From Pseudodonghicola flavimaris (GTDB lineage Bacteria > Pseudomonadota > Alphaproteobacteria > Rhodobacterales > Rhodobacteraceae), in NCBI RefSeq assembly GCF_030164425.1, contig NZ_JASNJD010000017.1, forward strand, positions 41,379 to 105,378: a stretch of 64,000 nucleotides of DNA, in the 5' to 3' direction. The position numbers and the translations under genes were made by a program. Below the pieces are notes generated by a model. That model searched no databases. It had not been told where the DNA came from and saw nothing but the letters and a program-made list of their open reading frames with translations. Below are positions 19,586 through 28,472 of this stretch, one piece after another; the first letter of the stretch is position 1; every line of letters starts with the position of its first letter.

Positions 19586-21304
19586 TCAGGTCTTGGCGCC
19601 GCCGGCCCGGCTGGCCAGCCGGTGATCGGGCCAGAATTGCGTGCCCTCGCGCGCCAGCCCGCCGCCGATCCCGGCCGGCGTGCCATCGGCCCGCCAGCAG
19701 GCGGCGCCGCGCATCTGCCCGTCCTCCAGGAACTCGATCGCGCACATGCCGCCGGCGATATGGGCGACCTCGCGGATCGGATGGCCCATCGCGGTCAGCT
19801 GCTCCTGCTTTTCGACGGCGAAGGCCGGTTCGCATTCGCAGTCCTGCCCCTGGGTCCAGACCCGGGGCGCCTCGACCGCCTCCTGCAGGCTCATGCCGTG
19901 ATCGATCAGGTTGACCACCGCCTGCATCGCCGATCCATAGAGCCGCGCCCCGCCCGGCAGCCCCAGCGCGAACACCGGCCGGCCATCGCGATAGGCGATC
20001 AGCGGCGACATGGTCGAGGTGATCCGCTTGCCCGGCACCAGCGACAGCGTGTGTCCCGGATGCGGATCGAACAGGAACATGTAATTGTTCGGCACGATGC
20101 CGGTGCCCGGAATAATCATCCTGGCGCCGAAGACGCTGTTGATGGTCTGGGTCGAGCTGACGATATTGCCGAAGCGGTCGGCCACGGTGACGTGGGTGGT
20201 GTTCTGCGATTCATTCGACAGCGCCGCGGGTTCATAGTGGCCGGCGCGATCCATCGCGATCTCGGCCCGGCGTTCGTCGCCATAGGCCTTGGACATCAAC
20301 CGCGCCACCGGCACGTCGACGAAATCGGGATCGGCGGTGGAGGCCCGCCGGTCGGTGGCGGCGATTTTCAGCACCTCATAGAGCAGATGCATGCCGGTCA
20401 CCGTCCCAAAGCCGATCTTGGCGATATCGAAACCTTCGAGCAGGTTCAGCATCTGGGTAACATGGACGCCGCCGGAACAGGGCGGCGGCGCGCCCAGGAT
20501 CCGGGTGCCGCGATAAAGCCCCTCGACCGGCTGGCGGTCGATGGTGCGGTAATCGATCAGATCCTGTTCGGTCAGCAGCCCGCCCGCAGCGGCGAGCCCC
20601 TCGGCCACCCGGCGCCCGAGGCTGCCGCCATACATCGCGGCGGCGCCTTCCTCGGCGATCTGGCGCAGCGTGGCGGCGTAATCGCTCTGCACGATCAGGG
20701 TGCCGGGCTCCGGCACCTTGCCGCCGGGCAGGAACACCCGGGCGATCTCCGGATCGTGCTGCATGTCGGCGGCGGCGCTGGCGATGCAGTTGCACAGATA
20801 GGGCGTGGCGCGGAACCCGTCTTCGGCGTGGCGGATCGCGGCGGACATCACCTGTTTCAGGCTGCAGGTGCCGTGGCGCTCCAGCGTCTCGCACCAGGCC
20901 AGCAGATTGCCCGGCACGCAGATCGATCGCGCCCCCACCGCGTTTTCGCGCCCCTCGACCTCCATGTAATCGGGCCAGGTATCGGAAACCGGGGTGAAGG
21001 TATCGGGCCGCGCCGCCGCCGGCGCCCGGCACATGCCGTCGATGGCCAGTTCCTCGCCCGAGGCCAGCCGGATCAGCGAGGTACCGCCTCCGAATATGCC
21101 CACCATCATCGGCTCCACCACCGAGAGGGTGAACAGCGAGGCGATCAGCGCATCGATCGCATTGCCGCCGGCGGCCATGATCTCCACCGCCGCGGCCGAC
21201 GCCAGGGGGTGGTTGGTCACCACCATGCCCCCCGCTGCGGTCACCGGGGTTTTCTGAACGTCGAACGGGGTGCCTGCGCGGTCGCGCCAGCCAGTCTGAG
21301 ACAT
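19586..21304 (-). CDS. Gamma-glutamyltransferase-family enzyme
   Basis: Encodes 572 residues of the Ntn-hydrolase family. ATG 21304 follows GAGGAAGGATTAG. The autocleavage and nucleophile site is NTTHVTVAD with Thr369, so the proenzyme would split into 368- and 204-residue chains. Other marks are GGMVVTNHPLAS, AGGNAIDA and PPPCSGGVH. No signal peptide is seen, so the enzyme is likely cytoplasmic, unlike classical periplasmic Ggt. Members with this layout act on varied gamma-glutamyl or related amide substrates. Divergent from the LysR gene, which probably controls it. Confidence 0.9.
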   Translation of the reverse strand: MSQTGWRDRAGTPFDVQKTPVTAAGGMVVTNHPLASAAAVEIMAAGGNAIDALIASLFTLSVVEPMMVGIFGGGTSLIRLASGEELAIDGMCRAPAAARPDTFTPVSDTWPDYMEVEGRENAVGARSICVPGNLLAWCETLERHGTCSLKQVMSAAIRHAEDGFRATPYLCNCIASAAADMQHDPEIARVFLPGGKVPEPGTLIVQSDYAATLRQIAEEGAAAMYGGSLGRRVAEGLAAAGGLLTEQDLIDYRTIDRQPVEGLYRGTRILGAPPPCSGGVHVTQMLNLLEGFDIAKIGFGTVTGMHLLYEVLKIAATDRRASTADPDFVDVPVARLMSKAYGDERRAEIAMDRAGHYEPAALSNESQNTTHVTVADRFGNIVSSTQTINSVFGARMIIPGTGIVPNNYMFLFDPHPGHTLSLVPGKRITSTMSPLIAYRDGRPVFALGLPGGARLYGSAMQAVVNLIDHGMSLQEAVEAPRVWTQGQDCECEPAFAVEKQEQLTAMGHPIREVAHIAGGMCAIEFLEDGQMRGAACWRADGTPAGIGGGLAREGTQFWPDHRLASRAGGAKT

Positions 21305-21442
21305 GCTAATCCTTCCTCTCCGGGCCGCCATGGACCGCGGCCGCCCGATCGGGCAGCGCCCCGGATACGGCGCTTCATATTTGCTAGCATCATACAACCA
21401 CGCGATTGATTTGAATTCCTTATTTATTTATCGCTGCCGCCT
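21305..21442. promoter_or_regulatory. Divergent promoter region for LysR regulator and GGT operon
   Basis: A 138-base gap between divergent starts. The side next to the LysR gene is AT-rich (TTGATTTGAATTCC and TTATTTATTTATCGC), standing out from the surrounding GC-rich DNA. A related AT-rich block, ending TATTTGATTTATC, lies before the amidase gene at 22440-22480. LysR proteins usually bind such divergent gaps; no exact operator can be fixed by eye. Confidence 0.5.
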
Positions 21443-22423
21443 ATGAATTTGAATCTGCGCCAGCTCAGGGCCTTCATCGCCGGGGTGCATGCCGGCTCCT
21501 TCTCCGAAGCAGCGGAGCGGATCGGCATCACCCAACCCGGGTTTTCCCTGCTGATCCGGCAATTGGAGACCGAACTGGGGCTCAGGCTGTTCGACCGCAC
21601 GACCCGGCGGGTGGAGCTGACCCCGGAAGGGCGCGAATTCGCCGGGCGGGTGCAGCGGGTGCTGGACGATCTGGACAGCGCCTGCCGCGATCTCGAAGAC
21701 ATGCGGCTGATGAAACGCGGCAGGGTGCGCATCGCCATTCTGCCCTCGGCCGCCTCCACCATCCTGCCGGCGCTGGCCCGGCGGCTGTCGCTGGAGGCCC
21801 CCGATCTGGAAATCAGCATCACCGAACGGCCCGCCGACCTGCTTCAGGACTGCGTCGAGCGCGGCGACGCCGACTTCGGCATCGGCCCACCCCCCGATGC
21901 AGCTCCGGGGCTGTCCTTCGTGCCGCTGACCACCGACCGGCTGGTCTGCATCTGCCGCGAAAGCGACCCGCTCGCCGCCCGCGCGGAACCGGACTGGGCG
22001 ACGATCTGCGGATTTCCCTTGATCGGCTTTCCCCCCGGCACCTCGATCGATCAGCAGGTGCGCGCGCTCGCCGATCTGCACGGGCAGCCGATCCCCCGAC
22101 GCAGCGAGGTCAGCGGCATCAACACCGCCATCGCCCTGGTCCGCGCCGGGCTGGGTTTCACCCTGATCCCGGAACTGGCGCTCGGCGGGCTCGACCTCAG
22201 CGGGCTGAACCTGCGCGCCATCGACAGCCCCGCCGCCCGGCGCGACGTCGGGCTGATCATGCAGCGCCGGCGCACCCGCAGCCCGGCAACGCTGACCGTG
22301 CTCGACCTGTTTCAGCGCGCCGGGGCCGGCGTGGCGCAGGAAATGCTGAGCCAGTTCCGCGATCTGGAGCGCATCACGCTGCCCCCGACCCGCCCCGTGC
22401 CCGCATCCACCCCGACCGCCTGA
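21443..22423 (+). CDS. LysR-family transcription regulator
   Basis: Encodes 326 residues. The winged-helix domain (about 1-62) contains LRQLRAFIAGVHAGSFSEAA, the recognition region TQPGFSLLIRQLETELG and FDRTTRRVELTPEG. The effector domain (about 90-300) has the usual two-lobed pattern with ITERPADLLQDCVERG. It sits between two divergent blocks (the GGT operon and the amidase-AtuA pair) and is their likely regulator, with an unknown small-molecule inducer. No clear ribosome-binding site precedes ATG 21443. Confidence 0.93.
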   Translation: MNLNLRQLRAFIAGVHAGSFSEAAERIGITQPGFSLLIRQLETELGLRLFDRTTRRVELTPEGREFAGRVQRVLDDLDSACRDLEDMRLMKRGRVRIAILPSAASTILPALARRLSLEAPDLEISITERPADLLQDCVERGDADFGIGPPPDAAPGLSFVPLTTDRLVCICRESDPLAARAEPDWATICGFPLIGFPPGTSIDQQVRALADLHGQPIPRRSEVSGINTAIALVRAGLGFTLIPELALGGLDLSGLNLRAIDSPAARRDVGLIMQRRRTRSPATLTVLDLFQRAGAGVAQEMLSQFRDLERITLPPTRPVPASTPTA

Positions 22424-22569
22424 ACGATCATTCATAATGCAGCGTTATCAATGATCCGATTTATTTGATTTATCTTACCTCTGCGCCGCTGCCATGATGG
22501 CCGCGATCCGCGCCCGCCCTTCCCCGAGGGCGCCGCGACGCAACGCCCGACAGCCAGAGGAGCCCTGCC

Positions 22570-24000
22570 TTGACCCAAGATCTGACGGAGCTGAGCGCCA
22601 CCGAGGCGGTGGACCTGCTCACCCGCAAGGAGATCACCCCGCTGGAGCTGATCGACGCCGCCGCCGCCCGGACCGAAGCGGTGGACGGAGAGATCAACGC
22701 GCTGCCGATCCGCTTTTTCGAAGCCGCCAGAGAGAAGGCCGAAAGGCTGCAGCAACCGGAGGACGGGCGGGTCTGGCTGGCTGGCCTGCCCATCGCCGTC
22801 AAGGACCTGAGCGATGTCGCCGGCCAGCGCACCACCAAGGGTGGCTCTGCGCTGTTCCGCGAGAACGTGGCGGAGACGTCCAGCTATGAGGTGGCGATGC
22901 TGGAACGCAACGGCGCGCTACCGGTGGCCAAGGCGACCTCGCCCGAGTTCGGCTTCAACGCCACCACCTACAGCGAGCTCTTCGGCTATACCCGCAACCC
23001 CTGGAATACATCGCGGTCGACCGCCGGTTCCTCGGGCGGATCGGCCGCCGCGGTGGCCGCCGGCGCGATCTGGCTGGCCACCGGCTCCGATCTTGGCGCC
23101 TCGATCCGGGCACCGGCGGGGTTCTGCGGCGTCGTCGGACTGCGGCCCAGTCCCGGACTGGTCGCCAAGGGCCCCAGCAACAATCCCTTCTCCACCCTGC
23201 CGGTGGCCGGCCCGATCGCGCGCACCGTCGCCGACGCGGCGCTGATGCTGGATGCGATGGTCGGGCTGGTGCCGGCAGATCCGCTGTCCTTCCCGCCGAC
23301 GGTGCCCAGCTATCGCGCCGGGCTGGAGCGGGAACTGGCACCGACCCGCGCCGCCGTCTCGGTCGATCTCGGCATCACCTATTGCCATTCTGAAATCGCC
23401 GCCGCCGTGCGCAAGGCCGGGCGGGTCTTCGAGACCATGGGCGCCGAGGTCGAGGAGACCTGCCCCGATTTCAGCGGCATCGTCGATGCCTTCTACGATG
23501 TGCGCGGCTTTGGTCACATCGTCGGCATGGGGCCGCTGGTGGACCGGGCGCGCGACCGGCTGACGCCGGAAATCACCTGGAGCGTCGATACCGCCCGGGC
23601 GCTGGAGCCGGAGGTGATCGCACGCGGCGAACGCACCCGCGCCGCCGTCTATGCCCGGGTGGCGGCATTCTTCGACAGCCACGATCTGCTGCTGATCCCC
23701 ACCGCCGTGGTGCCGCCCTTCCCGGTGGAATGGACCACGGTGGAGCGCTGCGAGGATCATCGCTTCGACCGCTATATCGACTGGATCGCCATCACCTTCG
23801 CGATCTCGATGATGGGGCTGCCGGCGATTTCGGTGCCCTGTGGCTTTACCTCGGACGGGATGCCGATCGGGCTGCAGATCGTCGGCCGGCCGCGCGGCGA
23901 GGCGGAGGTGTTGCAGGCCGCAGCCGCCTTCGAACGCGCCGCCGGGCTGGGCAGGCTGACACCGATCCTGCCCCGTGCCGGAGAAAGCCGCGCCCCATGA
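22570..24000 (+). CDS. Amidase-signature enzyme
   Basis: Encodes 476 residues, cytoplasmic. The Ser-cisSer-Lys triad is visible: Lys78 in LPIAVKDLSD, the cis-serine in TAGSSGGSAAA (Ser154 or Ser155), and nucleophile Ser178 in GSDLGASIRAPAGF. The usual GGSIR is GASIR here, a mild change. Hydrolyses a carboxamide to acid plus ammonia or amine; substrate unknown. Its stop overlaps the start of the AtuA-type gene (ATGA), so the two are coupled. GatA of tRNA amidation is excluded by the neighbours and by the lack of GatB and GatC. Confidence 0.92.
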   Translation: MTQDLTELSATEAVDLLTRKEITPLELIDAAAARTEAVDGEINALPIRFFEAAREKAERLQQPEDGRVWLAGLPIAVKDLSDVAGQRTTKGGSALFRENVAETSSYEVAMLERNGALPVAKATSPEFGFNATTYSELFGYTRNPWNTSRSTAGSSGGSAAAVAAGAIWLATGSDLGASIRAPAGFCGVVGLRPSPGLVAKGPSNNPFSTLPVAGPIARTVADAALMLDAMVGLVPADPLSFPPTVPSYRAGLERELAPTRAAVSVDLGITYCHSEIAAAVRKAGRVFETMGAEVEETCPDFSGIVDAFYDVRGFGHIVGMGPLVDRARDRLTPEITWSVDTARALEPEVIARGERTRAAVYARVAAFFDSHDLLLIPTAVVPPFPVEWTTVERCEDHRFDRYIDWIAITFAISMMGLPAISVPCGFTSDGMPIGLQIVGRPRGEAEVLQAAAAFERAAGLGRLTPILPRAGESRAP

Positions 24001-25316
24001 GACCGCTGCGGCTGGGATGCGGCGCCGGCTATGCCGGCGACCGGATCGGCCCGGCGGCGGCGCTGGCACGGCACGGACGGCTGGATGTTCTGGTGTTCGA
24101 GTGCCTGGCCGAACGCACCGTGGCGCTGGCCCAGCTGGCACGCCAGCGCGATCCGCAGGCGGGCTTTGACCGGCTGCTGGAACCGCGGCTGCGCGCGGTG
24201 CTGCCCGAGTGCGCCGCCCAGGGGATCACCATCATCTCCAACATGGGCGCCGCCAACCCGCGCGGCGCGGCGGAGAAAGCGCGGCAGGTCGCCCGCGATC
24301 TGGGGCTGCGGGGGCTGAAGATCGCGATTGTCGAGGGCGACGATATCTTCGATCGCCGGCCCCCCGATCTCCACCCGGAAGATGCCGATGTCTCGCCCGA
24401 CCGCGTCCTGTCGGCCAATGCCTATCTCGGCGCCGCACCCATCCTTCAGGCGTTGCAGCTGGGCGCCGATATCGTGCTGACCGGGCGGGTCGCCGATCCT
24501 TCGCTGTTCGTCGCGCCGGTGCTGCATCACTTCGGCTGGGCCGCCGACGACTGGCACCGGCTGGGCCAGGCGACGCTGGCGGGCCACATGCTGGAATGCG
24601 CCGCCCAGGTGACCGGCGGCTATTTCGCCGATCCCGGGCGCAAGGAGGTTCCGGGGCTGGACGATCCGGGCTTTCCCATCGGGGTGATCGCTGCCGACGG
24701 CGGGCTGGAGATCACCAAGCTGGCACAGAGCGGCGGCAGCATCACGCTGGCCGGATGCAAGGAACAGATGCTCTACGAGGTCTTCGATCCCGCCGCCTAT
24801 CTGACCCCGGATGTCACCGCCGATTTCTCCCGCGTGCGGATGACCCGACCCGGCCCCGACCGTGTGCGGCTGGAGGGGGCGACGGGACGGCCGGCGCCGG
24901 AACGGCTCAAGGTCTCGATGGGCTATCGCGCCGGTTTTCTGGGCGAGGCATCGATTTCCTATTGCGGCAGCACTGCTGGCGCCCGCGCACGGCTCGCCAC
25001 CGGGATACTGGCGCGGCGGCTGGCGCGGGAGACCCGCGCGCTGGAGCTGCGCTGCGATACCCTCGGGGACAATGCGCTGTCGCTGGGGTGCGGCCACCCC
25101 GGGCCCGAGCCGCTGGAGGCGAGCGCCCGGGCCGCCGGGCTCTATGCCACCGAGGCGGAGGCGCTGCAGGTCGGCGACGAGGTCGAGGCGCTCTATGTCA
25201 ACGGCCCCTTCGGTGGCGGCGGCGTGCGCCGCTCGGTCGAGGAAGTGATCGCCATCACCTCCGCCTATGTGCCCCGAGACAGCGTCACTCCGCGGGTCGA
25301 GATGCTGGAGACCTGA
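23997..25316 (+). CDS. AtuA-type (DUF1446) large protein
   Basis: Encodes 439 residues. ATG 23997 overlaps the amidase stop. Family marks are LGCGAGYAGDRIGPA at the start, SNMGAANPRGAA, SANAYLGAAPI, ADIVLTGRVADPSL and GGYFADPG. This is the large domain of AtuA, named for acyclic terpene utilisation, although most members have no proven substrate. The small partner domain is encoded separately at 19264-19575. Close coupling to an amidase rather than to a biotin-dependent carboxylase argues against terpene use here. It ends 21 bases from a convergent RND gene, with no terminator visible. Confidence 0.88.
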   Translation: MRPLRLGCGAGYAGDRIGPAAALARHGRLDVLVFECLAERTVALAQLARQRDPQAGFDRLLEPRLRAVLPECAAQGITIISNMGAANPRGAAEKARQVARDLGLRGLKIAIVEGDDIFDRRPPDLHPEDADVSPDRVLSANAYLGAAPILQALQLGADIVLTGRVADPSLFVAPVLHHFGWAADDWHRLGQATLAGHMLECAAQVTGGYFADPGRKEVPGLDDPGFPIGVIAADGGLEITKLAQSGGSITLAGCKEQMLYEVFDPAAYLTPDVTADFSRVRMTRPGPDRVRLEGATGRPAPERLKVSMGYRAGFLGEASISYCGSTAGARARLATGILARRLARETRALELRCDTLGDNALSLGCGHPGPEPLEASARAAGLYATEAEALQVGDEVEALYVNGPFGGGGVRRSVEEVIAITSAYVPRDSVTPRVEMLET

Positions 25317-25337
25317 GCAGCTCGGGCACGGCAGCGA

Positions 25338-28300
25338 TCATGCCGGTCTCCCCGCCGCGTCTCCGGCCTCCTCCGCTTCAGCCGTCTCGCGGCGGATCAG
25401 CCGCAGATCCTGCAAGACCGCGAAACAGGCCGGTGTGACGAAAAGCGCCAGCAGCGTCGCCGCGCTCAGCCCAAAGGCCAGGCTGGCGACGATGGGGCGC
25501 AGGAACTGCGCCTGGGTGCTTGGTTCGAAAAGCAGCGGCCCCAGCCCCACCACCGTGGTCAGCGAGGTCAGGAAGATCGCGCGGAACCGGTCGCGCACCG
25601 CCGAACGCGCCGCCACAAGCATCGCATCGCCTGCCGCCAGTCGCTCCTTCATGAAGCTGACCAACAGGATGGAATCGTTCACCACCACACCCGCCAGCGT
25701 CGCCAGCCCCACCAGGCTCGGCAGTGAAATCTGCAACCCCAGCGCCATATGGCCCCAGACCACCCCGATCAGGCTGAGCGGAATGGCGCTGAGCACGACG
25801 ACGGGCTGCACGAAGCTGCGGAACTGGAAGGCGAGGATCAGATAGACCCCGATGATGCCGATCGCCAGATTGCGGCCGAGAGAGGCGCCGGTGGTCGCGG
25901 TATCCTTCGCCTCGCCCTGCAGGGTCACGCGCACCTCTGGCCGCCGGTCCGCCAGCCCGGGCAGGTAATCGGCCTTCAGCGCCGCCATCAGATCGCGCGC
26001 ATTGGCGACGGCGGGATTGATCGCCCCCTGCACCGAAACCGTCCGCTGGCCGTCGACCCGGTTGATGCTGGCATAGCCGCGCCCGATCCGCACGTCCGCC
26101 ACCGCCGCCAGCGGGATCAGCGCGCCGTCGGGTCCCGCGATGCGCAGCGCCAGGATGTCCTGCAGGCTGGTGCGGCTTTGCGGCGCCAGCCGCGCCATCA
26201 CGTCGAGCGGCCCCAGACCGTCCTGCACCTGCAACCCGGTGTCGCCGCGAAACCCGGCCCTGAGCGCCGCCGCCACCTGGGCGGCGGTGATCCCCCGGGC
26301 CGAGGCCGCGGTGGGGCGCAGGGTCACGATATATTCGGTCTTGCCCGGCTGCAGATCGAAACTCACGTCGCGCACCCCGTCGAAATCGCGGAAGAACCGG
26401 CGCATCTCTCTGGCGGTGTCGCGCAGCGCCGCCAGATCGGGCCCCTGCAGGCGGATATCGATGGGCTTGCCGCCGGCGCCGCGTTCCTTGTCGGTGAAGC
26501 GCAGCGCCGCCATGTCCGGCATCGGTCCGGTCAGTTTCTTCCAGCGGTCGAGAATCTCGGTCACCTCGGTGACCCGCAGGCCGGCCGGCAGCAGCCGGGC
26601 GCTGATCGTCGCCATATGGGCGCCAGTCTCAGGCGTGTCGGCATTGCTGCCGTAGGTGATGGTGTAGCTCTGGACCAGCGGCTGACCGCCGGGCTGCGCC
26701 GGCGTCAGATCGGCGTTGATCTGCTCCAGCGCCCTGACCGCCCGTGCCACACGGGCCTCGGTCCGGGCCAGCGGCGATCCCTGCACCAGAAGCAGCCGCG
26801 CCTCGACCGTGTCGCTCTCGAGATTGGGGAAGCTCTGAAACTTGATGAAACCGCCGCTGTAGGGCGCCAGCGAGACCAGAACCAACCCGCCTGCAACCCC
26901 CAGTGTGAGATAGCGGAACCGCAGGCAGAGCCCGGCGAAGGGCACGACCACCCCGTCGCGCAGCGCATCGAACCCGTGATTGACCCGGCGGCGGATCGCC
27001 CCCGGCCGCAGATCGCCCTGCAGCGCGTGATGCAGGTGATGGGGCAGGATCAGGAAGGCCTCGATCAGGCTGACCACCAGCGTCATCACCAGAACGATGG
27101 GGATATATTTCAGCAGCGCGCCGATATTGCCCGTCATGAAGCCCAGCGGTCCGACAATCATCACCGTGGTCAGGAAGGACGACACCACCCCCGGCGCCAC
27201 CTGCGCGGCCCCGTTCACCGCCGCCGCCATCGCGCCTTCCCCCGCCTGGCGGCGGCGCACGATGTTCTCGGCGATCACGATGGCATCGTCCATCAGCAAG
27301 CCGATCGCCACCAGCAGCGCCACCATCGTCATCATGTTGATGGTGAAACCGAAGAGCTGCATGGCGAAGATCGTGCCGAGAAAGGACACCGGCAGCCCCA
27401 TCGCCACCCAGAAGGAAAACCGGAAGCCGAAGAACAGCCACATCACCGCCAGCACCAGAACCAGCCCCTGCGCGCCGTTTTCGGCGATGATCCGCAGCCG
27501 GTCGCGGATATTGCCGGTGCTGTCCTGCGAGATCGCCAGCGCGATATTGCCCGGCGCCTCGGCCCGGGCCTGCTGCACGATCGCATCGAGCCGCGCCTTG
27601 ACCGTCAGCGCATCCTGCCGCGCGGTCTTGTTCACCTGCACGATGGCGGCGCGCTGACCGTTGAAATAGGCCGCCTGCGCCGGATCGGAAAAGCCCTGCG
27701 AAATCCGCGCCACATCACCCAGCCGCACCTCTGCCCCCGCGGCAGAGGCGGTCAGCGGCAGCGCCGCGAATTCCCCCGGGGTGCGGCGCGTGCCCAGAAA
27801 CCGTACGGCGGCGTCGCCCTGGCGCCCCTCCAGCACCCCGGCCGGCATGTCGAGACTGCCCTGCCCCAGCACCGCTGCGATACCGGCGATGGAAAGCCCG
27901 TAGCGCTCCAGCGCCGCGGCATCGAATTCCACCGCGATCTCACGGTCGGAAAACCCCGCGATCTCCACCTGCGAAATCGCCGGATCGGCCTTGAGCCGGT
28001 CGGCCAGCGCGTCGGCATAGGCCAGAAGCACCGCCGGATCCTCCGGTCCCGTCACTGCCACCGAGGCGACCGAGGCGACCCTTTCGACCACCCGCGTCAC
28101 CGGATCCTCGGCCCGGTCGGGGAACTGGTCGATACCGTCGACGGCCGCCTTCAGATCGTTGTGGAACCGGGTCATGTCGGCGCCTTCGACGATCTCGGCG
28201 GTGATCACCGCCATGTTGTCGCGCGACAGGCAGGCGAGTTCGGCCAGGTTGTCGACGCCGCGCAGCGGATCCTCCGCCACCTCACAGATGCCGGTCTCAA

Positions 28301-28472
28301 CCTCGGCCGGAGCCGCGCCGGGATAGGCGATACGAATCTCCACCTGCGAAGGCGGGGTCAGCGGAAAGGTGTCGCGCTGCAGCGACGGCAGCGCCACCAG
28401 CCCGAGGCCGAGCAGCGCCAGCATCAGGATATTGGCGGCGGTGGGATGGCGCGCAAAGAGCCGCAGCATCAT
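25338..28472 (-). CDS. RND-family efflux transporter permease
   Basis: Encodes 1044 residues; an inner-membrane proton-driven exporter. The N-terminus (ARHPTAANILMLALLGLGL) gives helix 1, a large periplasmic loop follows (about 40-330), then a helix bundle with the proton-relay acidic pair in GLLMDDAIVIAENI, a second periplasmic loop and a final bundle with GVVVNDSILLVSF. Both halves show the usual internal repeat. Its ATGATG start overlaps the stop of the adaptor gene. Multidrug, metal or lipid substrates are all possible. No outer membrane channel gene is adjacent, so it must borrow one. Confidence 0.94.
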   Translation of the reverse strand: MMLRLFARHPTAANILMLALLGLGLVALPSLQRDTFPLTPPSQVEIRIAYPGAAPAEVETGICEVAEDPLRGVDNLAELACLSRDNMAVITAEIVEGADMTRFHNDLKAAVDGIDQFPDRAEDPVTRVVERVASVASVAVTGPEDPAVLLAYADALADRLKADPAISQVEIAGFSDREIAVEFDAAALERYGLSIAGIAAVLGQGSLDMPAGVLEGRQGDAAVRFLGTRRTPGEFAALPLTASAAGAEVRLGDVARISQGFSDPAQAAYFNGQRAAIVQVNKTARQDALTVKARLDAIVQQARAEAPGNIALAISQDSTGNIRDRLRIIAENGAQGLVLVLAVMWLFFGFRFSFWVAMGLPVSFLGTIFAMQLFGFTINMMTMVALLVAIGLLMDDAIVIAENIVRRRQAGEGAMAAAVNGAAQVAPGVVSSFLTTVMIVGPLGFMTGNIGALLKYIPIVLVMTLVVSLIEAFLILPHHLHHALQGDLRPGAIRRRVNHGFDALRDGVVVPFAGLCLRFRYLTLGVAGGLVLVSLAPYSGGFIKFQSFPNLESDTVEARLLLVQGSPLARTEARVARAVRALEQINADLTPAQPGGQPLVQSYTITYGSNADTPETGAHMATISARLLPAGLRVTEVTEILDRWKKLTGPMPDMAALRFTDKERGAGGKPIDIRLQGPDLAALRDTAREMRRFFRDFDGVRDVSFDLQPGKTEYIVTLRPTAASARGITAAQVAAALRAGFRGDTGLQVQDGLGPLDVMARLAPQSRTSLQDILALRIAGPDGALIPLAAVADVRIGRGYASINRVDGQRTVSVQGAINPAVANARDLMAALKADYLPGLADRRPEVRVTLQGEAKDTATTGASLGRNLAIGIIGVYLILAFQFRSFVQPVVVLSAIPLSLIGVVWGHMALGLQISLPSLVGLATLAGVVVNDSILLVSFMKERLAAGDAMLVAARSAVRDRFRAIFLTSLTTVVGLGPLLFEPSTQAQFLRPIVASLAFGLSAATLLALFVTPACFAVLQDLRLIRRETAEAEEAGDAAGRPA

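Noticed and set aside
18906..19625. Plus-strand frame covering the second tRNA
   Set aside because: It reads through a tRNA gene and the antisense of the AtuA-type gene; no likeness.
22570..24000. Amidase as GatA of the tRNA amidotransferase
   Set aside because: No gatB or gatC nearby, and the overlap with an AtuA-type gene points to catabolism.
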